Positions 49,362 to 58,982 are shown, counted from the first letter of the stretch. The stretch is DNA of 64,000 bases from Solibacillus sp040274725 (GCA_040274725.1 JBEMAQ010000001.1:310001-374000), one strand, 5' to 3'. Numbers and translations are program-made. Notes: a model not told the origin generated them from the sequence alone.

Positions 49362-50228
49362 TTACATAAACTCTTTCAATAACCCATCAAACTGCTCTTC
49401 CGATAATGAAATATCAATATCCGTCAGTGGCAGCTCCGAGTAGCCAATAATTTTTTCCTGGTAAGAAGTCGTTTCTTGGTCGTGATAAATAATCCCCGTC
49501 ACAAGCCCTTCCTTCTCCATCACCGTTTGCATCGCTAAACCACGGTCTGAGCTATCATAGCCTTCAATATCCGCAAGCTTTGTTAAGTTTTCCTTAAACC
49601 AATCATATGTGTTCACTTTATTGTACGTCACACATGGTGAGAAGACGTTAATAAATGAGAAGCCTTTATGATTTAAGCCTGCTTCGATTAAAGCGGTTAA
49701 TTCTTTAATATCTGTTGAGAAGCCTTGTGCCACAAATGTCGCGCCTGCAGTTAATGCAACCTCAAGTGGCTTCAGTGATGGCTCAATCGCCCCACCTGGT
49801 GTTGACTTTGTGATAAAGCCAGCAGCCGAGCGTGGTGATGTCTGCCCTTTTGTTAAGCCGTAAATTTGGTTATCCATGACAACATACGTAATATCGATAT
49901 TACGACGAATGGCGTGGATTGTGTGACCCATACCAATCGCGAAGCCGTCACCGTCACCACCTGAAGCGATTACTTTTAAATCTTTATTCGCCATTTTAAG
50001 GCCTTGTGCAATAGGTAAGGCACGACCATGAATGCCGTGGAAGCCATATGAGTTAATGTAACCTGAAATACGACCTGAGCAGCCGATTCCAGAAATGACG
50101 GCTAATTCCTCTGGCTCATAGCCTACATTCGCCGCTGCGCGTTGAATGGCTGCTTGTACGGAGAAGTCACCACAACCAGGGCACCAGTTTGGTTTTACTG
50201 CATTACGAAAGTCTTTAAACGTTGCCAT
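49362..50228 (-). CDS. korB: 2-oxoacid:ferredoxin oxidoreductase subunit beta
   Basis: A 288-residue thiamine-pyrophosphate subunit. WCPGCGDF near residue 15, GIGCSGRISGY, GDGDGFAIGMGHTIHAIRRN with the Mg-TPP motif, and DNQIYGLTKGQTSPRS are all typical. With the alpha subunit it oxidises 2-oxoglutarate or a related 2-oxoacid with CoA and ferredoxin. Its start lies two bases after the korA stop, with a shared GGAGG. In many Bacillales this pair neighbours miaB. Confidence 0.92.
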   Translation of the reverse strand: MATFKDFRNAVKPNWCPGCGDFSVQAAIQRAAANVGYEPEELAVISGIGCSGRISGYINSYGFHGIHGRALPIAQGLKMANKDLKVIASGGDGDGFAIGMGHTIHAIRRNIDITYVVMDNQIYGLTKGQTSPRSAAGFITKSTPGGAIEPSLKPLEVALTAGATFVAQGFSTDIKELTALIEAGLNHKGFSFINVFSPCVTYNKVNTYDWFKENLTKLADIEGYDSSDRGLAMQTVMEKEGLVTGIIYHDQETTSYQEKIIGYSELPLTDIDISLSEEQFDGLLKEFM

Positions 50229-50230
50229 GA

Positions 50231-51964
50231 TTACATTTCCTCCTTCACAAGATTCGTCAGCTCGCGTGGTAAGAACGGCGTCCCGTCATATTTTAGGACG
50301 TTACGTATTTTCGCGTGACCACCGATGCTCATTTTCATAATGTTTGCTAGCTGTGCAGTCGCGTTATTCTCAACAACAATGACCTTTTTCGCGCCGTCTA
50401 CTAGCTTCGCCATTTCCGCTGCTGGGAATGGGTGCAGGAGACGCACATGCGCGTGGTTTGCTTTAATGCCTTCTTTATTTAACTGCTCTTGCACCTCTTC
50501 AAGTGCGCCGCGCGTTGAGTTAAAGCCGACAAGCAGTACGTCTGCTTCCTCGTGCGGAGCATTTGTGTATACAGGCGTGTTAAATTCAAGTGCCTCTAGC
50601 TTACGGAAACGTTTATCCATTTGCGTGCGGCGGTTGCCTGTTGCTTCAGACGGGCGACCTGTCTCATCATGCTCAACACCTGTTACGTGGTGAATACCAC
50701 CCTTCATACCAGGTAAGACACGTGGTGATACGCCGTCTTCTGTATTTTCAAAACGCTTGAAGTAATCCTTTGACTCTGTATCTTCTACAGCGTCGACGAT
50801 TTTTCCGCGTTTAATTTCGATTTTTTTGTAATCAAATGGCTCAACCGTTTGCTTACCAAGTGATAATTGTAAATCCGTCATAATGATAACTGGTACTTGT
50901 AATTGTTCCGCGATATTGAACGCTTGAATTGTGTCATAAAATGCTTCTTCCATTGTAGAAGGGGCAATCACGACTTTCGGAATTTCACCGTGCGTACCGT
51001 AAATCATCGCCATCAGATCAGACTGCTCTTGCTTTGTCGGTAAGCCTGTTGACGGGCCACCGCGCTGTGTATCAATAATAACAAGCGGCTGCTCGGTCAT
51101 ACCTGAAAGACCAATTGCCTCCATCATTAGCGATAGACCAGGACCTGCTGAAGCGGTAAATGCACGGACACCACCGAAGTTTGCGCCGATTGCCATTGTT
51201 GCTGCGGCAATCTCGTCCTCGGTTTGAATAACCGCACCACCCACTAGTGGTAGCTTTTTGATCATGTATTCCATAATCTCAGACGCAGGTGTAATTGGGT
51301 ATGCTGCCATAAAGCGTGAGCCTGCCGCAAGTGCGCCAAGTGCTACAGCGTCATTCCCAATCATAAACATGCGGCGCTTGCCGTCTGCTGGTGCAAGTTC
51401 CCATTCGCCAACACGGTCGCCGACTAATTCAGAGATTGCTTCACGGCCTTTTTGAATGGCCTCGATATTTTTCGCCACAACCTCTTCGCCTTTACGGCCA
51501 AAGATTTCGTCTACTACGCTTTGGAACACAGACTCATCTAAGTTCAGTAGTGCCGCTGTCGCACCGATCGCCACCATGTTTTTCATCAGTGATGTACCGA
51601 GCTCTGCTGCAATTTCTGTGAATGGCACCGCAAAAAGTGGTGCCGCACAATCTTCTGGCTGCTTCGGTTTAAATTTTGCATCTGCCATAATGATTGAGCT
51701 TGCTGTTAATTCTTTATAGTTGACGTCGATTGTTTCTTGGTCGAACGCCACTAAAATATCTAAATCGTCCGCAATTGAGCGAACCTCTGTCGGACGTACT
51801 GTCACTTTATTATTCGTATGGCCACCCTTAATACGAGAAGAGAAATGGCGGTATCCGTATAAATGATACCCAACACGGTTCATCGCTGTTGCGAAAATTT
51901 CACCTGTTGATTCAATCCCTTCACCTTGTTGCCCACCGACTTTCCACGAAAGCTGATGTAACAT
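50231..51964 (-). CDS. korA: 2-oxoacid:ferredoxin oxidoreductase subunit alpha
   Basis: A 577-residue fused gamma-alpha subunit. The N-terminal gamma domain begins LSWKVGGQQGEGIESTGEIFATAM and ends near residue 190. The alpha domain follows, with FMAAYPITPASEIMEYM, QTEDEIAAATMAIGANFGGVRAFTASAGPGLSLMMEAIGLSGM and GLPTKQEQSDL (pyruvate/2-oxoglutarate:ferredoxin pattern). It forms the catalytic heterotetramer with KorB. The ATG at 51964 has AAGGAGATG just before it. Confidence 0.93.
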   Translation of the reverse strand: MLHQLSWKVGGQQGEGIESTGEIFATAMNRVGYHLYGYRHFSSRIKGGHTNNKVTVRPTEVRSIADDLDILVAFDQETIDVNYKELTASSIIMADAKFKPKQPEDCAAPLFAVPFTEIAAELGTSLMKNMVAIGATAALLNLDESVFQSVVDEIFGRKGEEVVAKNIEAIQKGREAISELVGDRVGEWELAPADGKRRMFMIGNDAVALGALAAGSRFMAAYPITPASEIMEYMIKKLPLVGGAVIQTEDEIAAATMAIGANFGGVRAFTASAGPGLSLMMEAIGLSGMTEQPLVIIDTQRGGPSTGLPTKQEQSDLMAMIYGTHGEIPKVVIAPSTMEEAFYDTIQAFNIAEQLQVPVIIMTDLQLSLGKQTVEPFDYKKIEIKRGKIVDAVEDTESKDYFKRFENTEDGVSPRVLPGMKGGIHHVTGVEHDETGRPSEATGNRRTQMDKRFRKLEALEFNTPVYTNAPHEEADVLLVGFNSTRGALEEVQEQLNKEGIKANHAHVRLLHPFPAAEMAKLVDGAKKVIVVENNATAQLANIMKMSIGGHAKIRNVLKYDGTPFLPRELTNLVKEEM

Positions 51965-52200
51965 TTCAACATCTCCTTAAAAACGATTTTCTATTGTAAG
52001 TATCTTTTTTAGCACAAGTTTTTATTCAAGTGAATAGGACCTTGCTATGTAACTTTGCATTATGCTCTGGCTAAACGAAATCCAGAGTCGTTCTACTCAG
52101 TTCAACCCTTACTTCTACAAGAGCGAAATGAATATAAATTTCCTCAATTAGTTTAACATGAATAGATGGTGTGTACTAATGAAAAATGGCCATAAAAAAA
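51965..52200. other. Intergenic region upstream of korA
   Basis: About 235 bases with no supported gene. It should contain the korA promoter, but I cannot point to clear -35/-10 boxes. Confidence 0.3.
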
Positions 52201-52222
52201 AATTCAGCCATTTGACTGAATT
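52201..52222 (-). terminator. Terminator after the 52275 gene
   Basis: AATTCAG (52201-52207) and CTGAATT (52216-52222) form a stem, and the minus strand then reads TTTTTTTTTATGG. It terminates the small gene at 52275-52508. Confidence 0.75.
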
Positions 52223-52274
52223 AAAACGAACGATTCATTTTATTACTGAACTGCTCTCATTAAATAATTTTAGG

Positions 52275-52508
52275 TTAGACTTTTTCCACATTTGCAGCGC
52301 GATTTAATTGAACATAATTTATACGGGTTTCATAATCCGATTTATACACATTTTTTATTTGAATATCGATTATCTGGCCATCCTTTTCAATTTGCATAAT
52401 TCCGCTCTTAATCGTGCCCTTTAATTCCAAAACCGTACTCTCTCCTGTTTCCTGATCATAAAAAAAGTATATGTTTTTTTTGAATGAGCCAATCCACCTT
52501 TTTAGCAT
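52275..52508 (-). CDS. Hypothetical small protein
   Basis: A 77-residue basic protein, MLKRWIGSFKKNIYFFYDQETGEST, with a predicted all-beta middle (VLELKGTIKSGIMQIEKDGQIIDIQIKNVYKS). No membrane helix. AGGAGGGGA lies eight bases before the ATG, so it is probably expressed alone, with the terminator above. Family not recognised. Confidence 0.5.
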   Translation of the reverse strand: MLKRWIGSFKKNIYFFYDQETGESTVLELKGTIKSGIMQIEKDGQIIDIQIKNVYKSDYETRINYVQLNRAANVEKV

Positions 52509-52745
52509 ACGATTCCCCTCCTATTTAATGTATTTATAGAGAGTCCAAAAGCACTAAAATATCCAAGACTAGTTTTCTGAATATTCAAATAATATATCCC
52601 TATTATAAATTACAATCTTCCTCTTTACAACTTTAATCTATAACAGAGAGGTTAAATTTAGACTAAATTATAAAAAAATTATGCATTTTATCCCTTTTTA
52701 TTCCTAAAGTTACTATGACAAAAGTACATAGACATTTAACTAAAA

Positions 52746-52779
52746 AACAAAAACGCTAAGTTATGTTAGCGTTTTTGTT
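52746..52779 (-). terminator. Terminator after spoVS
   Basis: A perfect 14-bp stem, AACAAAAACGCTAA (52746-52759) and TTAGCGTTTTTGTT (52766-52779), with loop GTTATG; a T-rich run follows on the minus strand. It ends spoVS transcription. Confidence 0.75.
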
Positions 52780-52809
52780 CCAGTTTTTTATATAAAATTT
52801 CCGCTTATT

Positions 52810-53091
52810 TCAATCACTCTTTCCATTACGTGTACGCTTTTCAACGAGTAACTTAAGTGCCGTACGATCTTCCCCTGCAATAACAATATCAGCAAACGCT
52901 GGTGCACAAATTAAATCTGTTCCACTCGGTGCGACAAAGCCTCGCGCGATTGCTACTGCCTTGACTGCCTGATTGAGGGCACCTGCACCGACCGCTTGCA
53001 TTTCTGCATATCCTTGCTCTCTAATGACTGCGACAAGCGCACCTGCAACAGAATTTGGATTAGAACGAGATGATACTTTTAATGAGTCCAC
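52810..53091 (-). CDS. spoVS: Stage V sporulation protein S
   Basis: A 93-residue SpoVS, matching the family almost throughout: VDSLKVSSRSNPNSVAGALVAVIREQGYAEMQAVGAGALNQAVKAVAIARGFVAPSGTDLICAPAF. SpoVS is a small ALBA-like nucleic-acid-binding protein that influences septation and stage V of sporulation. The TAGGAGG site fits GTG at 53091 with seven bases of spacing; the upstream in-frame start at 53121 lacks one. It is on the same strand as korAB and sits between that block and the capsule cluster. Confidence 0.93.
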   Translation of the reverse strand: MDSLKVSSRSNPNSVAGALVAVIREQGYAEMQAVGAGALNQAVKAVAIARGFVAPSGTDLICAPAFADIVIAGEDRTALKLLVEKRTRNGKSD

Positions 53092-53175
53092 TGTAATTCC
53101 TCCTAAAAATAGTTTGTGCATACGGCCAATGTTGTTGTCCGTAAGTCATTGTATGCCGACATGTTCGTAAATAGA

Positions 53176-53856
53176 CTAATAGTATTCATAATTCACTGTC
53201 TTATACTGATTGAGCACGACGCCGAGCGTATTTGCCTGTGAAGCTTTAAGAAGTGCCTTTGCGCGTAGTGCCATACCGCGTTTGACGAGCCCTGCATGTA
53301 CAACAAAAATCGTCGCATCGCATTTATTGACAAGTAGCTGCGCGTCTGGCACAAGTAGCAAAGGTGGTGCATCAAAAAGAACTAAATCAAAGTGTTCCTT
53401 TACTTCCTCAAGAAACGCGGAAAATGTACTCGATGTAAATAATTCAGCAGGATGCAGTGGCACTTGCCCACATGTCATCACGGATAAACCGACTAAAAAG
53501 GTGTCTTGAACTGCTTCTGTATACGTACTCTTTTGTGCTAATACATCGGCAAGTCCGCACTCATTCTCAAGCTTAAATGTATGATGTAGTGTCGGCTTTC
53601 GCAGGTCCGCGTCAATTAATAGTACCCGTTTCCCCTCCTGTGCAAAGACGATGCCCATATTCGCAGCCGTTGTCGACTTACCTTCCCCTGCGATTGTTGA
53701 TGTCACCGCAATCGTCTTCAGTGATGCGGGCATCATAAACGACAGCATCGTGCGAATCGAGCGGAATTGCTCAGAAATAGGCGATTTCATATCAATTGCT
53801 GTCACTAAATCACGCGCCATACTCATCCGTTTTATTTTCCGTGTCCGTTCAAACAT
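53176..53856 (-). CDS. Capsular tyrosine kinase, CpsD/CapB/YwqD type
   Basis: A 226-residue BY-kinase. Walker A TIAGEGKSTTAANMG (about residue 53), Walker A' LLIDADLRKPTLH (about 77) and Walker B LVLFDAPPLLLV are present. The C-terminus, KTVNYEYY, is the tyrosine cluster that is autophosphorylated. It needs the membrane activator at 53860 and modulates polymer length and export. Last gene of the exopolysaccharide operon, three bases from its partner. Confidence 0.92.
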   Translation of the reverse strand: MFERTRKIKRMSMARDLVTAIDMKSPISEQFRSIRTMLSFMMPASLKTIAVTSTIAGEGKSTTAANMGIVFAQEGKRVLLIDADLRKPTLHHTFKLENECGLADVLAQKSTYTEAVQDTFLVGLSVMTCGQVPLHPAELFTSSTFSAFLEEVKEHFDLVLFDAPPLLLVPDAQLLVNKCDATIFVVHAGLVKRGMALRAKALLKASQANTLGVVLNQYKTVNYEYY

Positions 53857-53859
53857 GTG

Positions 53860-54531
53860 CTATCTCCCCTTTTTCATCGTGCCGACCATCCCAACAACCG
53901 GCAATTCAAAAATTTCTTCTACTTGAAATTCGTTTGAAATCGTCGTATCAAGGGCTTCTAGTAATAACACGAGCCCAATCCCTACTAGACTTCCGATTAA
54001 AAATGCAAGTAATATATTAAGTAGCAAATTTGGCGACACAGGCTGTGATGACTCACTCTGCTTGGCGTATGATAAAATCTTAATATTGTCGACAGCCATT
54101 ATATTCGGCACCTCTTGCTGAAACACTTCCGCAATCATATTAGAAATGGCAACGGCCTGCTGCGCGCTTTCATCTACTAAGCGAATATTAACAACCTTTG
54201 AATCATTTTCATTGGAAACCGTCATTTGCTTCGCTAATTGCGCAGGTGTCACAGCTAAATCAAGACGATTAATGACTTCTGTTAAAATGACAGGGCTCGC
54301 AATGATGACATTATACGTATTAATAAGCCGCAAATCTGTCTGCGTTTTCTCCCATGAATAACCATCCTTTTGGTTCACTAAAATTTGTGTTTGCGCCTCG
54401 TATTTCGGTGTCAACACAAAGTAGCTAAGCGCTACGGCTACACCGACAAAAAGCACTAGGATGCCAAAGAGTAGCCAAAATCGCTTTTTTAAAATTGCTA
54501 ATAGTTGGGGTACTGTCATAGTTCTTTCCAC
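53860..54531 (-). CDS. Wzz/CapA-type polysaccharide co-polymerase (kinase activator)
   Basis: A 223-residue membrane protein of the YveK/CapA group. Two membrane helices at about 14-34 (KRFWLLFGILVLFVGVAVALSYFV) and 168-190 (LLLNILLAFLIGSLVGIGLVLLLEA) flank an external domain of about 130 residues; PNLLLNILLAF carries the proline-rich turn typical of Wzz. The short C-terminal cytoplasmic end (VGMVGTMKKGR) would switch on the BY-kinase. Regulates chain length. Confidence 0.88.
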   Translation of the reverse strand: MERTMTVPQLLAILKKRFWLLFGILVLFVGVAVALSYFVLTPKYEAQTQILVNQKDGYSWEKTQTDLRLINTYNVIIASPVILTEVINRLDLAVTPAQLAKQMTVSNENDSKVVNIRLVDESAQQAVAISNMIAEVFQQEVPNIMAVDNIKILSYAKQSESSQPVSPNLLLNILLAFLIGSLVGIGLVLLLEALDTTISNEFQVEEIFELPVVGMVGTMKKGR

Positions 54532-54542
54532 ATTGCCGCCTC

Positions 54543-55835
54543 CTAGCTAAATAACTTTTCTTGATTTACGTTTTCACGTAGTAATTCTTGAATTTTTTCT
54601 TTATATGCTTCTACCCCTGGTTGGTCAAAGGGATTGACTTGCAGTAATGAGGCACTCATCGCACAGGCTTTCATAAAAAAGTACAACATGTAGCCAAGAT
54701 GATACGCATCCAGTTTTGCGATTTGCAGTTCAATAATAGGCACATTTGCTTCTTTGTGGGCAGCGATTACACCGTCCTTTGCAATTGTTGTTAGCTCCTG
54801 CATACTTTTCCCGGCAACATAATTTAGCTTGTCTGCATTTTGCAGATCGAACGGTACAATAAAATCAGTAGCCACTTCTTTTATATGAAGGATTGTTTCA
54901 AATAAAATTGGGCTACCTTGTTGAATAAATTGACCAACAGAATGTAAGTCGGTGGGAAATTGTACGCTACATGGATACACCCCTTGCTGACCTTTCCCCT
55001 CGCTTTCCGCAAATAACTGTGACCACCACTGTTGTACATATGTTAAACTCGGTTCAAAGGTAGCAAGCAATTCTAACCTGTAGCCTTGCTTATATAACAG
55101 ATGGCGTGCTACGGCATAGCGGTACGCCCCGTTATATTCAAGGCATGGTTCCTTTAGCTGTACAGCCGCCTCCATCGTACCGCGCATCAATTCGCTAATA
55201 TTTACTCCCGCTATGGCAAGTGGTAGCAGTCCAACAGGCGTAAATACGGAATAACGTCCGCCAATATTGGCAGGAATACTTAACTGTCTATAGCCATTGA
55301 GATCGGCAAGCTGTTTTAACAGCCCTTCCTCTGCGTCAGTCGTCACAATCACTCTTCTTGCCGCCTCCTCACCGTATTGCTGTTCCATATAATGTCTGAC
55401 TAGGCGAAAAGCAATTGCCGATTCAAACGTTGTACCGGATTTAGAGACAACATTTACATATACACTTTTTCCGTCAAGGCTACGTAGCAATCGCTCGATA
55501 TACGCCCCGCTCATATTTTGCCCGATATAGACAACAGAGCACGGTGCTTGTTCAAAATACGGGCTAAGCGCAGTTTGAACGGCCTTTGCACCTAAATATG
55601 AGCCACCAATTCCGACCACAACTAATACATCTGCAAAAGATTTAATTTCATTCGACAGCTGTTCAATTTGCTGAAAAAGCGCAGTATGATTTTCAAGTGG
55701 ATAGTGTAACCAACCAAGCCCTGTTTTTGCTGTTTCCAGTTGATGATGAATGGCTGTAACATTCGCACTGTATTGTTGCCACGCTTCTTTTGTAAACGCT
55801 GAATAATTCATTTGAATCGTTACAAGTTCTGACAC
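54543..55835 (-). CDS. pgi: Glucose-6-phosphate isomerase, diverged
   Basis: A 430-residue phosphoglucose isomerase. VVVGIGGSYLGAKA near 72, VSKSGTTFESAIAFR, GGRYSVFTPVGLLPLAIAG and FDQPGVEAYK at the end match the SIS-type PGI family; the catalytic lysine is in that last motif. It is about 20 residues shorter than Bacillus Pgi. Placement inside a polysaccharide operon suggests it supplies or diverts sugar phosphates for polymer precursors, perhaps as a second copy, which the window cannot show. Confidence 0.85.
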   Translation of the reverse strand: MSELVTIQMNYSAFTKEAWQQYSANVTAIHHQLETAKTGLGWLHYPLENHTALFQQIEQLSNEIKSFADVLVVVGIGGSYLGAKAVQTALSPYFEQAPCSVVYIGQNMSGAYIERLLRSLDGKSVYVNVVSKSGTTFESAIAFRLVRHYMEQQYGEEAARRVIVTTDAEEGLLKQLADLNGYRQLSIPANIGGRYSVFTPVGLLPLAIAGVNISELMRGTMEAAVQLKEPCLEYNGAYRYAVARHLLYKQGYRLELLATFEPSLTYVQQWWSQLFAESEGKGQQGVYPCSVQFPTDLHSVGQFIQQGSPILFETILHIKEVATDFIVPFDLQNADKLNYVAGKSMQELTTIAKDGVIAAHKEANVPIIELQIAKLDAYHLGYMLYFFMKACAMSASLLQVNPFDQPGVEAYKEKIQELLRENVNQEKLFS

Positions 55836-55858
55836 AATAACGCCCCTTTACAAGTAAA

Positions 55859-57163
55859 TTAACGTATTCCCTTACACAAAAATGCTTCTATTATTAAGCG
55901 AAACAATGGCTTTGTTTTTCGGAACAACAGTACGGCAAAAAAAGCAGAGACGATTTCAGCGAGGAGTGTCGCAATTGCTGCACCAATCGCACCGTATGTT
56001 GGAATCAACACCAGATTGAGCGTCACATTAATAACAGCAGCAATACCAACAAACGTCACCTGATATTGCCCGAGCCCCTCCATCGTCAGCCAAATTGCCC
56101 TAACTGTGCCGAGTAACGAGAAAATACGTGACCAAATTAAAATGACGAGTACATGGACCGCTTCACTAAATGCAGTGCCGTAAATGAATAGGATGAGTGG
56201 TTTAGATAGGAGTGTGATAATGATTGAAGCGCTAATACCAATCCAAATAATCGCACAAAATAATTGTTTGTTTTTTTGCATATAGCGCTGCTCACTTTCA
56301 AGCTTTGCCGTCATAATGATCGGGCGTGCGGATTCGATTAACGCATTGGCGATAAACATCCACATACTCGAAACCGTGAGTGCCGCCATATAAATACCAA
56401 CTGTTTCATGGGTAGTCAGATGGCCAAGCAATATTTTGTCCATTTGCGTGTAGACGATAATAAGCAAGCCTGCGATAAAAAAATATGCGCTACGCCGCAG
56501 CAGTTGACCTGCAATGCGCAACGAAAACGATAGCTTCGGACCTGAGTGGCGACGATAAAACCAGAGTAAAAATAGACCGATAAATAGTCCCTCAAGCACC
56601 GTTGCGAGCGCAAAAGTATGCACTGAGCCGTCCATGAAAATAAAGACGAGGCGCCAGCAAGAGACGATAAAAAAGGCAATGGATTTTGCGAGCACCGCAT
56701 ATTTTGATTGCAAATTGGACTGAAACCAGCAATCAATTGAATCAAAAATGACAAACAGCAGCGAGACAGCATGAATGGCCGTCAGCGCGAAAAGCAGTGT
56801 GTCGTTCGGATTTAACAAATATATAACAATGAGTGTACTCCCAATAGATAACAACGCTGCGATAAAGCGTAGCACAAGCGTTGTCCCGAGAAGCAGCCCT
56901 GTTTCCGCGCGATTTTTAATGAATTCATTGACGAGAATGCTATCAATACCTAAATTTGTAATCGTCACACCGACCATAATAAAGGCAAGGCTATAATTAA
57001 GTAACCCAAACTGCTCGGCGCCGAGATGCCGCGCTGTAAGCGACAAGACGACGAGTGACAGCGCCATTTTAAAGATTTGCTCTGCGACGAGCCAGCCGGT
57101 GTTACGCATAAATTTTGTTGTTGCGATTTGTTTAAGAGCTGTTAATTGTACGATAGGAAACAA
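55859..57163 (-). CDS. Polysaccharide flippase (Wzx/MATE-like)
   Basis: A 434-residue protein with 12-14 membrane helices of the RfbX/polysaccharide-synthesis type. Near the N-terminus it has MRNTGWLVAEQIFKMALSLVVLSLTARHLGAEQFGLLNYSLAF, a Wzx hallmark, with later hydrophobic repeats. It would flip the lipid-linked repeat unit to the outer face for Wzy. The start is uncertain: TTG at 57163 lies directly next to AAAGGA, with little spacing, and the first ATG (residue 19) has no ribosome binding site. Confidence 0.85.
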   Translation of the reverse strand: MFPIVQLTALKQIATTKFMRNTGWLVAEQIFKMALSLVVLSLTARHLGAEQFGLLNYSLAFIMVGVTITNLGIDSILVNEFIKNRAETGLLLGTTLVLRFIAALLSIGSTLIVIYLLNPNDTLLFALTAIHAVSLLFVIFDSIDCWFQSNLQSKYAVLAKSIAFFIVSCWRLVFIFMDGSVHTFALATVLEGLFIGLFLLWFYRRHSGPKLSFSLRIAGQLLRRSAYFFIAGLLIIVYTQMDKILLGHLTTHETVGIYMAALTVSSMWMFIANALIESARPIIMTAKLESEQRYMQKNKQLFCAIIWIGISASIIITLLSKPLILFIYGTAFSEAVHVLVILIWSRIFSLLGTVRAIWLTMEGLGQYQVTFVGIAAVINVTLNLVLIPTYGAIGAAIATLLAEIVSAFFAVLLFRKTKPLFRLIIEAFLCKGIR

Positions 57164-57167
57164 TCCT

Positions 57168-58064
57168 TTACTTTTGTTTTATCGCTAGCTCGTAACTAGC
57201 GGTCCCTAGATGTTCACCCGCTACGTTCGTCAAATCAAGCATCTCACCGACTCTATATTCCGCGTCGTTTATAAAATCTGTATCTAAACAGGCAGCAGGC
57301 GTAAACGTCAGCTCGCTAAAATAAATGCGGTCGCGTGCATTATATATATCAACCCGCACATACGTAAACGGTGCACTAAGTGCCTCCGCAGCTTCTAACA
57401 TGTCCGCAAATTTCCCGGGCTTTGCAAGTACACCACAAAACTGCATACTCGCTTTATTAAAAGGCAGTAGATTCCAGTCCACATCAAATAATAAATAATC
57501 CTCGCCTAGCTGCACTTCAATTAATCGAGGCTTCCCGTGAAAGCAGTGGATATGATAATCAAGTGGTTCATCTCCGTTATATTCAAGCAGCTTTTCTGCA
57601 ACGATGCGCGGCCTTATAGCGCAGTAATGCAATTCTGCTAGCTGTAGACCGTACTGCTGTTGCTGCCAACTCGCAAGCTTAGCACGTGCCTCGTCATGCG
57701 AAAATGTTGTTTGATCTAAGCAAAATAAGTTAAAACCCGAGCCATGCGTGCATTTTAAAACAAAGCGATCCGGTAGTGTTGCAAAATTAATCTCCTCGGC
57801 CGTATCATATACGTCGAGTAGCTCAATTAACAAATGCTGATAGCCGCATTCACGTACATAATTTCGTACCGCAAGTTTATCGGCACATTTACTTTTCAAT
57901 GGCTGATGCTCGTAAAGCTTGAGCCACATTAGCTTTTCATTAATCGTTTGCGGGTTGTGTAAACGTAGTCGTCTATGAAATGTCCACATATAGAGCAGAT
58001 GACTCGCTGTAATAGGCGACCGTTTTACGAGCTGATGAAAGCCATATTTTAAGTACTTTTTCAT
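57168..58064 (-). CDS. TupA-like ATP-grasp protein (copy 1)
   Basis: A 298-residue member of the TupA-like ATP-grasp group found in exopolysaccharide and teichuronopeptide clusters. NEKLMWLKLYEH, ADKLAVRNYVRECGY, RFVLKCTHGSGFNLFC, PRIVAEKLL, DYHIHCFHGKP and FSELTFTPAACLD follow the typical pattern. It likely ligates an amino acid or glycerol-like group to a sugar acid, but the substrate is unknown. It is a tandem paralogue of the next gene, 12 bases away. Confidence 0.82.
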   Translation of the reverse strand: MKKYLKYGFHQLVKRSPITASHLLYMWTFHRRLRLHNPQTINEKLMWLKLYEHQPLKSKCADKLAVRNYVRECGYQHLLIELLDVYDTAEEINFATLPDRFVLKCTHGSGFNLFCLDQTTFSHDEARAKLASWQQQQYGLQLAELHYCAIRPRIVAEKLLEYNGDEPLDYHIHCFHGKPRLIEVQLGEDYLLFDVDWNLLPFNKASMQFCGVLAKPGKFADMLEAAEALSAPFTYVRVDIYNARDRIYFSELTFTPAACLDTDFINDAEYRVGEMLDLTNVAGEHLGTASYELAIKQK

Positions 58065-58076
58065 ATTGTCACCTCG

Positions 58077-58976
58077 CTATTTCGCCAATACAGGCACAGT
58101 TGCCTGCTCTAAATGAATGTAACTGCCAAGTAGCTCGTCCGCAGTTGTTAAAAGATCCGTATCTAGACAAGCTGCTGGTGTAAACGTCAGCTCTCCAAAA
58201 TAAATGCGCACACCCAGTGCATATAAATCAACCCGCACATACGTAAACGCTCGACTTAAGTGACGTGCAATCTCTAACATGTCCACAAGCTTCACCGGAC
58301 GCTCGCACACCCCGTCAAAATGCAGCGCATCCTCTGTATAAGGGAGTAACTCCCAGTCACATGTATAAAACAAGTGTTTTTTAAACGCAGTATCCCGGTC
58401 TAGCACCACCTCAATAAATTGCGGCTCTCCGTGAAAGCAATGAATATTGTAATCGATTGGCAACTGCCCCCCTCGCTTTCCTATAAAACGCTCGACAATG
58501 ATGCGCGGCTTAATGCCTGCATAATACGGCTCCCCGCAATATAGTGAATAATCGGTTTTCAGCCAATCATTTAGCTGTTTACGTGCATATTCTTGATCTA
58601 AAAATAACTTATTCGTGCACACAATATTAAAGCCCGAGCCATGCGTACATTTAAGAACGAAACGATTCGGTAATTGATCAAAATCAATATCCTCCGCACG
58701 TTCATAAATACCGTGCAAATCAATGAGTAACTCAGGAAAGCATTGCTGAGCGACATAGTCACGTACTAAATATTTGTCAGTACACTGCATCTTTAATGCG
58801 TCATCCTCCTTTAGCTTCAGCCACATTAACTTTTCATTAAACGTACGCGGTGCTCTTAAATTAAGCGGTCTGCGAAATACTTTTAAATAGATAATCTTAC
58901 TTGCGAGTACAGGAGAGAGTTTCACAATGCGTGTAAAAATACGACGCCTAATCTTTTTCATCATGACCAATAGCAT
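58077..58976 (-). CDS. TupA-like ATP-grasp protein (copy 2)
   Basis: About 297-299 residues, clearly homologous to the gene at 57168 throughout: NEKLMWLKLKEDD, TDKYLVRDYVAQQC, RFVLKCTHGSGFNIVC, KPRIIVERFIG, DYNIHCFHGEPQFIEV, FGELTFTPAACLDTD. The divergence suggests different acceptors. The AGAGGAG site is spaced best for a TTG at 58970, just inside the ATG at 58976. Confidence 0.82.
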   Translation of the reverse strand: MLLVMMKKIRRRIFTRIVKLSPVLASKIIYLKVFRRPLNLRAPRTFNEKLMWLKLKEDDALKMQCTDKYLVRDYVAQQCFPELLIDLHGIYERAEDIDFDQLPNRFVLKCTHGSGFNIVCTNKLFLDQEYARKQLNDWLKTDYSLYCGEPYYAGIKPRIIVERFIGKRGGQLPIDYNIHCFHGEPQFIEVVLDRDTAFKKHLFYTCDWELLPYTEDALHFDGVCERPVKLVDMLEIARHLSRAFTYVRVDLYALGVRIYFGELTFTPAACLDTDLLTTADELLGSYIHLEQATVPVLAK

Positions 58977-58982
58977 TCTCCT

